Assembly: GCF_030518195.1 (NCBI RefSeq)
Contig: NZ_JAULSC010000011.1
Span: 48,268-112,267, forward strand
Length of the DNA: 64,000 nt
Reading direction: 5' to 3'
Origin: Nocardioides cremeus
GTDB lineage: Bacteria; Actinomycetota; Actinomycetes; Propionibacteriales; Nocardioidaceae
The notes below the pieces were generated by a model. That model was not told the DNA's origin and made no database searches. It worked only from the letters and a program-made list of their open reading frames with translations. This document shows positions 52,657 through 60,687 of the stretch, in pieces. The translations under genes were made by a program, and so were the position numbers. Position 1 is the first letter of the stretch. The number at the start of each line of letters is the position of its first letter.

Positions 52657-55425
52657 ATGGCCGACCCCACCACCTCCGAGAGCGCGACCCGGCCTGCGCA
52701 CCCGCCCGACGCCGCCCACGGGCTCCCCGCCCACGAGGTGGTCCTGCTGCTGGCCACCGACCCCGAGCGGGGCCTGGGCGAGGCGGAGGCCGCCGGGCGG
52801 CTGCTGCGCTTCGGGCCCAACGCGCTGCCGGCCACCCGGAGCGCGGGCCCGCTGCGCCGGCTGGCGCGACAGCTGCACAACCCGCTGATCTACGTGCTGC
52901 TCGCCTCGGTGCTGGTGACCGCCGCCCTCGGCGAGCTGGTCGACTCCACCGTGATCCTGGGCGTCGTGGTCGTCAACGCTGCGGTGGGCTTCGTCCAGGA
53001 GTCCCGGGCCGAGGCGGCGCTGGAGGGGCTGCGCTCGATGGTGCGCACCACCGCGAGCGTCGTGCGCGAGGGGCAGGTGCGCAGCCTGGCGTCGGCCGAG
53101 CTGGTCCCCGGCGACCTCGTCGTGCTCGAGGAGGGCGCCAAGGTGCCCGCCGACCTGCGCGTGACCCGCGCCGACGAGCTGCGCGTGGACGAGTCGGCGC
53201 TGACCGGCGAGTCGGCGCCGGTGGCCAAGGACGAGGTGGTGCTGCCCGACCACGTGGCGGTGGCCGACCGCCGCAACATGGCCTACTCCGGGACCCTGGT
53301 CACCACCGGCAGCGGCACCGGCGTCGTCGTGGCCACCGGCGCGGAGACCGAGCTGGGCGACATCCACCGCCTGGTCGGTGCCGCCGAGGGGCTCTCGACG
53401 CCCCTGACCCGCAAGCTGGCCTGGTTCAGCAAGCTCCTGACGGTGGCCATCGTGGCGCTGGCCGCGGCCACGTTCGGCGTCGGCCTGCTGCGCGGGCAGG
53501 AGATGGCCGAGACCTTCACCGCCGCGGTGGCGCTGGCCGTGGGAGCCATCCCGGAGGGGCTGCCCGCCGCGGTCACCATCACCCTGGCCATCGGGGTGGC
53601 CCGGATGGCGCGTCGGCGAGCCGTCGTACGCCGCCTGCCCGCGGTCGAGACCCTGGGCAGCACCACCGTGGTCTGCTCCGACAAGACCGGCACCCTGACC
53701 CAGAACCAGATGACCGTGCGCGCCGTGTGGACCCCCGCCGGCGAGGTGCTGCTGACCGGCTCGGGCTACGCCCCCGACGGCGAGCTGTGCGACGGCGCGG
53801 GCGCCACCCTGGCCCCGGCACCGCGGTCGGCGCTGTGGTGGACGCTGCTGGTGGGGGTGGCGTGCAACGACGCCGCCCTGGCCGAGCACGACGGACGGTG
53901 GCGGGTGGTCGGCGACCCCACCGAGGGCGCGATGCTCGTCGCCGGCGCCAAGGCGGGTCTGGGCCGGGACCGGGTCGAGGCCCTGGCACCGCGCGAGGCG
54001 ACGGTCCCCTTCAGCTCCGAGCGCCGCTGGATGGCCACCCTGCACCGCGACCCGACCGCCGTGGACCCCACCGACCAGGTGGTCGCGGTGAAGGGAGCCG
54101 TCGAGCAGGTGGTCGAGCGGTGCACCCGCCAGCTGCGCGCCGACGGGTCGCTCGGCCCCGTCGACCGCACGCTCGCGCTCGAGGCCGCCCATGCACTGGC
54201 CCAGCAGGGGCTGCGCGTGCTGGCCACCGCGGTGCGTCCGCTGACCGGCCCCGAGCGCCACGCCCCGGCGACGTTCGACGCCGGGGCGGTGCCGGACGAC
54301 CTGGTGCTCACCGGCCTGCAGGCGATGCTCGACCCGCCCCGGCCCGCCGCGGCCCGGGCGGTGGCGGCCTGCCTGGCCGCCGGCGTCTCGGTCAAGATGG
54401 TCACCGGCGACCACGCCGCCACGGCCACCGCCGTCGCCCGGCAGGTCGGGCTGCTCGACCAGTCGGCCACCGGCCCCGCGCCGGTGCTCACCGGCACCGA
54501 CCTGGCGGCCCTCGACGCCGAAGAGCTGCCGGCCGCGGTGGACAGCGCCGTCGTGCTCGCCCGGGTCTCTCCCGAGCAGAAGCTGCGCCTGGTCGAGGCG
54601 CTGCAGGGTCGGGGCCACGTCGTGGCGATGACCGGCGACGGGGTCAACGACGCCCCCGCGCTGCGCCAGGCCGACATCGGCGTGGCGATGGGCACCGGCG
54701 GCACCGAGGTGGCCAAGGACGCGGCCGACATGGTGCTGCTCGACGACGACTTCGCGACCATCGAGGCCGCGGTGGAGGAGGGTCGTGGCGCCTTCGACAA
54801 CCTGACGAAGTTCATCGCCTGGACGCTGCCCACCAACATCGGCGAGGGCCTGGTCATCCTGGTGGCGATCCTGCTGGGCGCAGCGCTGCCGATCCTGCCC
54901 ACCCAGATCCTGTGGATCAACATGACCACGGCGGTGCTGCTCGGGCTGATGCTCGCCTTCGAGCCGCGCGAGGACGGCATCATGACCCGGCCGCCGCGCG
55001 ACCCCGAGCAGCCGCTGCTCACGGGTGCGCTGATGGCCCGCATCCTGCTGGTCTCGGCGCTGCTGGTCGCCGGGTCGTGGTGGCTCTTCCAGTGGGAGCA
55101 GTCACGGGGGGCCGGGCTCGCCGAGGCGCGCACGGCCGCGCTCAACGTCTTCGTCGTGGTCGAGGCCGTCTACCTCTTCAGCTGCCGCTCCCCCACGCTC
55201 CCGGCCTGGCGGCTGGGCCTGTTCACCAACCGGTGGCTGCTCGTGGGCGTGAGTGCCCAGGCCGCGGGACAGGCGGCCATCACCTACCTGCCGGCGATGA
55301 ACGCGGTCTTCGGCACCGCACCGCTGCCCGCAGGCACCTGGCTGCGGATCGCCGCGGTCGCCGCGCTGGCGGGCCTGGTCATCGCCACCGACAAGCGGCT
55401 GCGGCGACCCACCCGGGGTCCCTAG
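52657..55425 (+). CDS. Cation-translocating P-type ATPase (P2/CtpF-like)
   Basis: A 922-residue P-type ATPase. Visible parts are the actuator motif LTGESAPVA, the helix-4 ion motif GAIPEGLPAAVTI, the phosphorylation motif CSDKTGTLTQNQM, the nucleotide-domain KGAVEQVVERC, MVTGDHAATATAVARQVG and the hinge MTGDGVNDAPALRQADIGVA. About ten membrane helices are present. PEGLP and overall layout place it with P2-type (Ca2+/Mn2+-like) pumps such as mycobacterial CtpF, a DosR-regulon member. The ion is not determined. ATG 52657 gives the shortest sensible N-terminus. Confidence 0.88.
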   Translation: MADPTTSESATRPAHPPDAAHGLPAHEVVLLLATDPERGLGEAEAAGRLLRFGPNALPATRSAGPLRRLARQLHNPLIYVLLASVLVTAALGELVDSTVILGVVVVNAAVGFVQESRAEAALEGLRSMVRTTASVVREGQVRSLASAELVPGDLVVLEEGAKVPADLRVTRADELRVDESALTGESAPVAKDEVVLPDHVAVADRRNMAYSGTLVTTGSGTGVVVATGAETELGDIHRLVGAAEGLSTPLTRKLAWFSKLLTVAIVALAAATFGVGLLRGQEMAETFTAAVALAVGAIPEGLPAAVTITLAIGVARMARRRAVVRRLPAVETLGSTTVVCSDKTGTLTQNQMTVRAVWTPAGEVLLTGSGYAPDGELCDGAGATLAPAPRSALWWTLLVGVACNDAALAEHDGRWRVVGDPTEGAMLVAGAKAGLGRDRVEALAPREATVPFSSERRWMATLHRDPTAVDPTDQVVAVKGAVEQVVERCTRQLRADGSLGPVDRTLALEAAHALAQQGLRVLATAVRPLTGPERHAPATFDAGAVPDDLVLTGLQAMLDPPRPAAARAVAACLAAGVSVKMVTGDHAATATAVARQVGLLDQSATGPAPVLTGTDLAALDAEELPAAVDSAVVLARVSPEQKLRLVEALQGRGHVVAMTGDGVNDAPALRQADIGVAMGTGGTEVAKDAADMVLLDDDFATIEAAVEEGRGAFDNLTKFIAWTLPTNIGEGLVILVAILLGAALPILPTQILWINMTTAVLLGLMLAFEPREDGIMTRPPRDPEQPLLTGALMARILLVSALLVAGSWWLFQWEQSRGAGLAEARTAALNVFVVVEAVYLFSCRSPTLPAWRLGLFTNRWLLVGVSAQAAGQAAITYLPAMNAVFGTAPLPAGTWLRIAAVAALAGLVIATDKRLRRPTRGP

Positions 55426-55607
55426 TCGAGGGCCGAGAAGGCCTCGTACACCATGAACGCCGGCCACACGATGCCCTCCAGCACCGCCAGGACGTGCCAC
55501 CAGAACCCCTCGGGGGCGTCTCGCCAGAAGTAGACCCAGGCGCCGAGCACACCGAGGCCGTAGATCGCACCGCCGCCCGCCGCGCCGCCGCTGCTCTCGC
55601 CCGCCAT
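55422..55607 (-). CDS. Small membrane protein of the dormancy-like island
   Basis: A 61-residue protein: Gly/Ser-rich start (MAGESSGGAAGGGAIYGLGV), a first hydrophobic segment with WVYFWRDAPEGFWWH, and a second (VLAVLEGIVWPAFMVYEAFS). The short Trp-rich two-span type recurs in actinobacteria; function unknown. It converges with the ATPase gene, overlapping its end by four bases, and shares a divergent control region with the aldolase, where a weak DosR-like box is seen. Confidence 0.6.
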   Translation of the reverse strand: MAGESSGGAAGGGAIYGLGVLGAWVYFWRDAPEGFWWHVLAVLEGIVWPAFMVYEAFSALD

Positions 55608-55686
55608 GTGACTCCCCCTCCTCGTGCCGTGGGTGCCCGAGGACCCGGGCCGCACCCACCCTGCGCCGGGGCCCCTCCCCGCGCCA

Positions 55687-55701
55687 GGGCCCAACGGACC
55701 C
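55687..55701. promoter_or_regulatory. Weak DosR-like box between the small membrane protein and aldolase
   Basis: GGGCCCAACGGACCC keeps the GGG/CCC ends and the central AACG/TTGG-like step but departs from the exact palindrome at several positions and is one base longer. Plausible by location only. Confidence 0.3.
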
Positions 55702-55753
55702 CCGCGGCGGGCCGGACGGCCGTGGGCACCCCGCGCCGTCCGCGACAGCCTGG

Positions 55754-55795
55754 GACCGACCGACCGACCTACCGATCGACCCACGGACCGACCGA
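55754..55795 (+). repeat. Degenerate GACC tetranucleotide tract
   Basis: About ten imperfect GACC/GACT/GATC units directly before the aldolase ribosome-binding site. Tetranucleotide tracts can slip, which might vary the leader length. Confidence 0.6.
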
Positions 55796-55810
55796 GCACA
55801 GGGAGCACCC

Positions 55811-56875
55811 ATGCCGACCCCCATGCCGACCTCGACGCCCACCTCCACGGCCACCTCCACCGCCCAGGCCCTGGTGGCCCCCGGGAAGGGCCTGCTGGCC
55901 GCCGACGAGAGCCTGCCCACGATGACCAAGCGGCTCGCGCGCATCGGCGTCGAGTCGACCGAGGCGACCCGGCTGGCCCTCCGCGAGCTGCTCTTCACCA
56001 CCCCCGGCCTGGAGGAGCACGTCAGCGGCGTCATCCTCTTCGACGAGACGATCCGGCAGCGCACCAGCGGCGGCGCCCTGGTGCCCGAGCTGCTCGCCGG
56101 CGCCGGAATCGTGCCCGGCATCAAGGTCGACCGGGGCACGGTGCCGCTCGCGGGCTCACCGGGCGAGGTGGTCACCCAGGGGCTCGACGGGCTGCGCGAG
56201 CGCCTCGCGGAGTACGCCGCCCTGGGCGCGCGCTTCGCGAAGTGGCGGGCGGTACTGCGCATCGACACCGGCCTTCCGACCCCGGCGTGCGTGCACGCCA
56301 ACGCCCACGCGCTGGCGCGCCACGCGGCGCTGGCCCAGGAGGCGGGCCTGGTGCCGGTGGTCGAGCCCGAGGTGCTGATGGACGGCTCGCACTCCCTGGA
56401 GCGCTGCGCCGAGGTGACCGCGCAGGTGCTCCGCGAGGTGTACGCCGAGCTGGCCGGTCAGCGGGTCGCCCTCGACGCCACCCTGCTCAAGCCCAGCATG
56501 GTCCTGCCCGGGACCCTCTCCCCCGAGACCGAGCACCTCGAGGACCACGTGGTCGCCGGACGCACCGTGGCGGTGCTGAGGGACACCGTGCCCGCCTCGG
56601 TGCCCGGCATCGTCTTCCTCTCCGGCGGCCAGAGCCCGCAGCAGGCCACCGCTCGGCTCGACGCCCTCAACAAGCTGGCGGCCCCGCAGCCCTGGCAGCT
56701 GAGCTTCTCCTACGGCCGGGCGCTGCAGGCCCCGGTGCTCGACGCGTGGCGGGGCGATCCCGCCAACACGGCCGCCGCCCAGGCGGTCCTCGCCGAGCGC
56801 GCCCGCCTCACCGGCGCCGCGCGTGCGGGTCGCTACCACCGCGACAAGGAGCCGGCCGCCCCGGTCGCCGGGTGA
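55811..56875 (+). CDS. Class I fructose-bisphosphate aldolase
   Basis: A 354-residue Schiff-base aldolase of the class I (eukaryotic-like) family. The segments KGLLAADESLPTMTKRLARI, GVILFDETIRQ, GIKVDRGTVPLAG, FAKWRAVLRI, PVVEPEVLMDG, the Schiff-base lysine in LDATLLKPSMVLPG and FLSGGQSPQQATARLDALN are all typical. It cleaves fructose 1,6-bisphosphate. The N-terminus has a Thr/Pro/Ser repeat (MPTPMPTSTPTSTATS). A second class I enzyme beside a stress regulon suggests use under low energy; that is inference. GGGAGC precedes ATG. Confidence 0.93.
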   Translation: MPTPMPTSTPTSTATSTAQALVAPGKGLLAADESLPTMTKRLARIGVESTEATRLALRELLFTTPGLEEHVSGVILFDETIRQRTSGGALVPELLAGAGIVPGIKVDRGTVPLAGSPGEVVTQGLDGLRERLAEYAALGARFAKWRAVLRIDTGLPTPACVHANAHALARHAALAQEAGLVPVVEPEVLMDGSHSLERCAEVTAQVLREVYAELAGQRVALDATLLKPSMVLPGTLSPETEHLEDHVVAGRTVAVLRDTVPASVPGIVFLSGGQSPQQATARLDALNKLAAPQPWQLSFSYGRALQAPVLDAWRGDPANTAAAQAVLAERARLTGAARAGRYHRDKEPAAPVAG

Positions 56876-56980
56876 GGTCCGGGTGAGGTCCGCGGAGATT
56901 CATCGGCCGGCCGACGGATCTCCTGGGTGGACGACAAAACTTCATCGGCCACCCGGGTGGTTCATCGGCCGGCCGATGAA
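56871..56980. repeat. Repeat cluster F between aldolase and the DosR-like regulator
   Basis: Contains GGGTGAGGTCC twice in tandem at the aldolase stop. TTCATCGGCC units follow at 56899, 56941 and 56961, the last forming the perfect 20-bp palindrome TTCATCGGCCGGCCGATGAA (56961-56980), which includes the stop codon of the convergent regulator gene. It may be a bidirectional terminator or a distant relative of the phased-repeat family. Confidence 0.6.
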
Positions 56981-57672
56981 CCTCCCGGCCGGCGGCGCCC
57001 GGACTCGCGCTGGCGGGTGGCGATGATGGCGGCCTGGGTGCGGCTCTCGACGCCGAGCTTGCCCAGCACCGTGGACACGTAGTTCTTCACCGTCTTCTCG
57101 GCCAGCTCCAGGCGCTCGGCGATCTGGCGGTTGGTCAGGCCCTCCCCGACCAGGTCGAGCACCTGGCTCTGCTTGGCCGTCAGGTGCTTGGTGACCGAGT
57201 CCTCGGGTGGCCCCTCGCGCACCCGGGCGAGGACCTGGGCGGTGACGGCGGGGTCCAGCATCGACTGCCCGGCCGCCACGCGGCGTACGGTCTCGACGAA
57301 GTCGTTGCCCTTGACCTGCTTGAGCACGTAACCCGCGGCCCCGGCCATGATGGCCGCGAAGAGCGCCTCGTCCTCGTCGTAGGAGGTCAGGATGACGGCC
57401 GCGATCGTGGGATCGACCGAGCGCACGTGCCGGCACACCTCGACCCCGGAGCCGTCGGGCAGGCGCTGGTCGAGGACGGCGACATCGGGGCGCAGCGCGG
57501 GGATCCGCCGGGCGGCCTCCTGGGCCGACCCCGACTCCCCCACCACCTCGATGTCGCCCTGGCTCTCCAGCAGGTCGCGGGTGCCGCGTCGCACCAGCTC
57601 GTGGTCGTCGAGCAGGTAGACCCGGATCACCGGCCGCTCGCGCGGCCCGGCCGAGCCGTCGACTTCTGACAT
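56962..57672 (-). CDS. DosR/DevR-like response regulator (NarL family)
   Basis: A 236-residue NarL/LuxR-type response regulator. The receiver has VYLLDDHELVRRGTRDLLES, the phospho-acceptor D68 in VAVLDQRLPDGSG, and LKQVKGNDF near 116; the C-terminal HTH reads LTNRQIAERLELAEKTVKNY followed by VSTVLGKLGVESRTQAA. This closely follows mycobacterial DosR in both domains. Its gene sits amid dormancy-type genes preceded by DosR-like palindromes, so it is the probable activator of that island. No DosS/DosT-type sensor kinase is in the window. Start ATG 57672 is chosen; residue 15 (VIRVYLL) is an alternative. Confidence 0.85.
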   Translation of the reverse strand: MSEVDGSAGPRERPVIRVYLLDDHELVRRGTRDLLESQGDIEVVGESGSAQEAARRIPALRPDVAVLDQRLPDGSGVEVCRHVRSVDPTIAAVILTSYDEDEALFAAIMAGAAGYVLKQVKGNDFVETVRRVAAGQSMLDPAVTAQVLARVREGPPEDSVTKHLTAKQSQVLDLVGEGLTNRQIAERLELAEKTVKNYVSTVLGKLGVESRTQAAIIATRQRESGRRRPGGSSAGR

Positions 57673-57729
57673 GTTCCGAACCTAGGCGCCCCCGGGCCGG
57701 CGGGCCCCGGCCCAGGGGCACCACCCGGC

Positions 57730-57743
57730 GGGACCTTGGTCCC
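57730..57743. promoter_or_regulatory. DosR-like box in the divergent regulator/USP region (exact palindrome)
   Basis: GGGACCTTGGTCCC, identical to the box at 52584. It lies 58 bp before the regulator start and 96 bp before the USP start, so it could serve both directions. Confidence 0.65.
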
Positions 57744-57789
57744 GCAGCGCCGGCGCCACACCGCCACGGACCTCCGGCCCCCCGTGCCT

Positions 57790-57803
57790 GCGACCAACGG
57801 CCC
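57790..57803 (+). promoter_or_regulatory. Secondary DosR-like box before the tandem USP gene
   Basis: The reverse complement GGGCCGTTGGTCGC matches 11 of 14 positions of the palindrome and lies 36 bp before the USP start. Two boxes in tandem are common at DosR promoters. Confidence 0.4.
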
Positions 57804-57838
57804 TGCCCCGCGCCGGGCGCGCGCGGCACCGTGGTCGG

Positions 57839-58723
57839 ATGGCACCCACCTCGTCGCAGGCCACCCCGGACCCGGGGCACGCCTCCCCGCGTGGACGCGT
57901 GCTCGTGGCCGTCGGGGGCTCGCACCCCGGGCCGGCGGCCCGCTGGGCCGCCAGGGAGGCCGCGCGCGGTGGTGGCACCGTCCACCTGCTGCAGGTCGCT
58001 GCCACGGCACTGGCCCGCGAGCAGGGACGTGCGGCCCTGCGCACCGCCGCGACGGCCTGCCGCGACGAGGCCGGTGACCGGGTCACGGTCGAGACCGAGC
58101 AGGTGGTGGGCGACCCGGCGGAGGTCCTGGTGGCCGCCGCGCCGGCCGCCCGCCTGGTCGTCACGGGTCGCCGCGACAGCACCTCGTGGCACTCCACGAG
58201 CTCGGTCTCGGCGGCCCTCGCCGACCTCACCGACGTCGCGATGTGCGTGGTGCCGCCGTCGTGGAGCGCGCCCCGGCGCTCACTGGTGGCCGTCGGGCTC
58301 GACCCGGAGCGGCCCGACCGGGCAGCGGTCACCGAGGCGGTACGCCGCGCGCGGCTCGCGCGGGCGGTGCTGCGGGTGCTGGTGAACCGCCCAGGGTCGC
58401 TGGCGCCCGACCCGGCCGAGGGTCTCGACGAGCTGCGCCGGCGCGCCCACGAGGTCGTGACCGAGTGCGGGGGCGACGCCTGCGACGTGGAGGTCTCGGT
58501 GGTCGAGGGTCATCCCGCGTCTGGGCTGCTGGCGGCCGCTCGTTCGGCCGACCTGCTGGTGCTGGGCCGCCGGGAGCACCGGGGCGGGCCGGCGACGTAC
58601 CTCGGCCCGGTGGCCCGCGCCGTGCTGCCGTGGGCCGAGTGCCCCGTGGTGCTGAGCCGTCCCGAGCACGAGCGCGAACCGGGGCCGACGCGCGTCCCCG
58701 CCGGCGAGGACCTTGGGCCCTGA
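57839..58723 (+). CDS. Tandem universal stress protein
   Basis: A 294-residue protein with two USP domains (about 20-140 and 148-275). Domain 1 starts VLVAVGGSHPGPAARWAARE and domain 2 SLVAVGLDPERPDRAAVTEA; the second has the nucleotide-type motif LLVLGRREHRGGPATYLGPV followed by CPVVLSR. Double USPs of this size are typical of the mycobacterial DosR regulon. It is 10 bp shorter than a full gap before the CBS-nitroreductase gene, whose box lies in its 3' end. Role: stress or dormancy, ligand unknown. Confidence 0.82.
   Translation: MAPTSSQATPDPGHASPRGRVLVAVGGSHPGPAARWAAREAARGGGTVHLLQVAATALAREQGRAALRTAATACRDEAGDRVTVETEQVVGDPAEVLVAAAPAARLVVTGRRDSTSWHSTSSVSAALADLTDVAMCVVPPSWSAPRRSLVAVGLDPERPDRAAVTEAVRRARLARAVLRVLVNRPGSLAPDPAEGLDELRRRAHEVVTECGGDACDVEVSVVEGHPASGLLAAARSADLLVLGRREHRGGPATYLGPVARAVLPWAECPVVLSRPEHEREPGPTRVPAGEDLGP
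58707..58720 (+). promoter_or_regulatory. DosR-like box before the CBS-nitroreductase gene
   Basis: AGGACCTTGGGCCC matches 12 of 14 positions of the palindrome. It lies in the last codons of the USP gene, 92 bp before the next start. Confidence 0.45.
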
Positions 58724-58811
58724 CGCGGCCGCTGCCGGGCGGCGGAGCCTGGGACCCCGAGCACCGGACCGCCCCCCTCGTCAGACAGGGGGCCCACCAG
58801 AGGAGCCGACC

Positions 58812-60167
58812 ATGCGGGTCGCCGAGGTCATGACCGCACCACCCCTCACCACCACGACCGACGCCGGCGTCGACGACGCCCTGGCGCTGCTCGGGCACCA
58901 CCACGTCACCTCGCTGCCCGTGGTGGACGCGACCGGCAGGCTGCAGGGCCTGCTGCACGAGGTCGACGTGATCCGGGGGCGGGTCCCGCACCAGGCTCCG
59001 GGCGCGCCGAGCCACAGCACGCCGCCGTCCGTCGTCGCCGACGTGATGGCGCCGGTGCCCGCGCGGCTCGGCCCCGACACCGACCTGGCCACCGCGGCCG
59101 ATCTGCTGGGCTCCTCCAGCGTCACGAGCCTGCCGGTCGTCGACGGCCGGGGGCACGTGGTCGGGGTGCTGAGCCGCAGCGACGTGGTGGGCGTGCTCAC
59201 CGCGGCGCACGACCGCGACGACGGCCTCGACCCGCTCGTGCGCAGGCTGCTGCAGCTGGCGTGCCGCGCCCCGAGCGTGCACAACACCCAGCCCTGGCTG
59301 TGGCGGGTCGACGGCCCCGTCGTCGAGCTGTACGCCGACCCCGCGCGCCAGCTGAGGGTGTCGGACCCCGACGGACGCAACCTGCGCATCAGCTGCGGCG
59401 CCGCCCTGCACCACCTGCAGGTGGCCGCCCGAGGGCTCGGACAGGCCTGCACGGTCGAGCGGCTGCCCTCCGGGCCGGCCTCGACGCTGCTGGCCCGGGT
59501 GACCCTCGAGCCGACGCCGGAGACGCCGGACGGGGAGGCGGAGGCGCGCGCCGACCTGGACGCCATCACCGCCCGGGTCACCGACCGGCGGCGCTTCACC
59601 AGCTGGGAGGTGCCGGCTCCGCGGCTCGAGCACCTGGCGGCGGTCGGCGCCCGGGAGGGCTGTGCCGTCGTACCGGTCGTCGACGAGGGTCGGCGGCACC
59701 GGCTGGAGGAGCTGGTCGAGCAGGCCCGGGCGCTGCTGTCGCAGGACCCCGAGGTGCGGGCCGAGCAGCAGGCCTGGGTGCAGCGCAGCGCCCACGACGG
59801 GGTCCCCGTGCCGGCGACCGAGGGTCCGGCCACCCGCTTCGACGACCGGCCGGTCGTCGACCCCGGCGGCATCGACCGCGCCGACGGGGTGCTGGTGCTG
59901 GCCACCCCCACCGACGAGCCGCTCGACCACCTGCGCGCCGGGGCGGCCCTGAGCCGGGCCTGGCTGACCGCCACCACCGGGCTGCTGTCGATGGTGCCGC
60001 TCAGCCACGTCGTGGAGCGCCCGGAGACCCGCCGGGCCCTGCAGGACGACGTGCTGGGCAGCGCCCTGGTGCCGCAGCTGCTGGTGCGGGTGGGCTGGCA
60101 GGAGAGCTCGCGCGAGCGGCTCGCACCGAGCCCGAGGCGCCCGTTGGCCGACGTGCTGGTGCGCTGA
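58812..60167 (+). CDS. CBS-domain/nitroreductase (Acg-like) fusion
   Basis: A 451-residue fusion. Residues 1-55 (MRVAEVMTAPPLTTTTDAGV, TSLPVVDATGRLQGLLHE) and about 76-130 (VVADVMAPVPARLGPD, TSLPVVDGRGHVVGVLSRSD) are a CBS pair. From about 140 a nitroreductase-like domain of the Acg type begins, with LACRAPSVHNTQPWLWRVDG, LHHLQVAARGLG, VTDRRRFTSWEVPAP and a late LATPTDEPLDHLRAGAALSR. In mycobacteria these are separate DosR-regulon proteins (Hrp1-like and Acg). The start has AGAGGAG upstream. Acg-like proteins bind FMN and may sequester it; catalysis is unproven. Confidence 0.85.
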   Translation: MRVAEVMTAPPLTTTTDAGVDDALALLGHHHVTSLPVVDATGRLQGLLHEVDVIRGRVPHQAPGAPSHSTPPSVVADVMAPVPARLGPDTDLATAADLLGSSSVTSLPVVDGRGHVVGVLSRSDVVGVLTAAHDRDDGLDPLVRRLLQLACRAPSVHNTQPWLWRVDGPVVELYADPARQLRVSDPDGRNLRISCGAALHHLQVAARGLGQACTVERLPSGPASTLLARVTLEPTPETPDGEAEARADLDAITARVTDRRRFTSWEVPAPRLEHLAAVGAREGCAVVPVVDEGRRHRLEELVEQARALLSQDPEVRAEQQAWVQRSAHDGVPVPATEGPATRFDDRPVVDPGGIDRADGVLVLATPTDEPLDHLRAGAALSRAWLTATTGLLSMVPLSHVVERPETRRALQDDVLGSALVPQLLVRVGWQESSRERLAPSPRRPLADVLVR

Positions 60168-60249
60168 GCGGGCCCCGCCTGGTCCGCGCACCCCCCGGTC
60201 CCCCGCGCGGGCGTGCCGCTCGGCGCGGGTGACGTGCTGTGATGGGCCG

Positions 60250-60660
60250 ATGGCCCACCGCTACCCCTTCGCCTTCAGCACCGCCTACCGCCTGCCTGCC
60301 CTGGCCCTGGCCATCACCCCCCGCACGGCGTGGGTGGAGGTCGACGAACCGGGAGCCGACTCGCCCGAGCTGCGGGTGCGCTTCGGCGCCTGGCGGCTGC
60401 GCACCCCGATCGAGAACATCACCGGGGTGCAGCGCAGCGGCGGCTTCGCCTACCTCAAGACCGTCGGGCCGCCGCACCTGTCGTTCACCGACAAGGGCGT
60501 CACCTTCGCGACCAACGGCGACGCCGCCGTCTGCCTCGAGCTGCGCACCCCGGTGAAGGGGATCGACCCCACCGGCCGGATCGTGCACCCCGGCGTGACC
60601 CTGACCGTCGCCGACCCCGACGCCCTCGCCGAGGAGATCACCGCCCACCCGGCACGATGA
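60250..60660 (+). CDS. Conserved hypothetical protein
   Basis: A 136-residue beta-rich protein: RYPFAFSTAYRLPALALAIT, then VRFGAWRLRTPIENITGVQR and HLSFTDKGVTFATNGDAAVC. It resembles a PH-like or SRPBCC-like small domain seen in actinobacterial hypotheticals, with no catalytic residues evident. No signal peptide. It stands between the dormancy island and the RNB exonuclease, transcribed toward the latter. Function not assigned. Confidence 0.65.
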   Translation: MAHRYPFAFSTAYRLPALALAITPRTAWVEVDEPGADSPELRVRFGAWRLRTPIENITGVQRSGGFAYLKTVGPPHLSFTDKGVTFATNGDAAVCLELRTPVKGIDPTGRIVHPGVTLTVADPDALAEEITAHPAR

Positions 60661-60687
60661 ACCCCCGGGCGATCGTGAGGTCGGAGC

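Noticed and set aside
54011..54196. Small minus-strand frames within the P-type ATPase
   Set aside because: All are Arg/Pro/Ser-rich shadows inside a gene with intact motifs.
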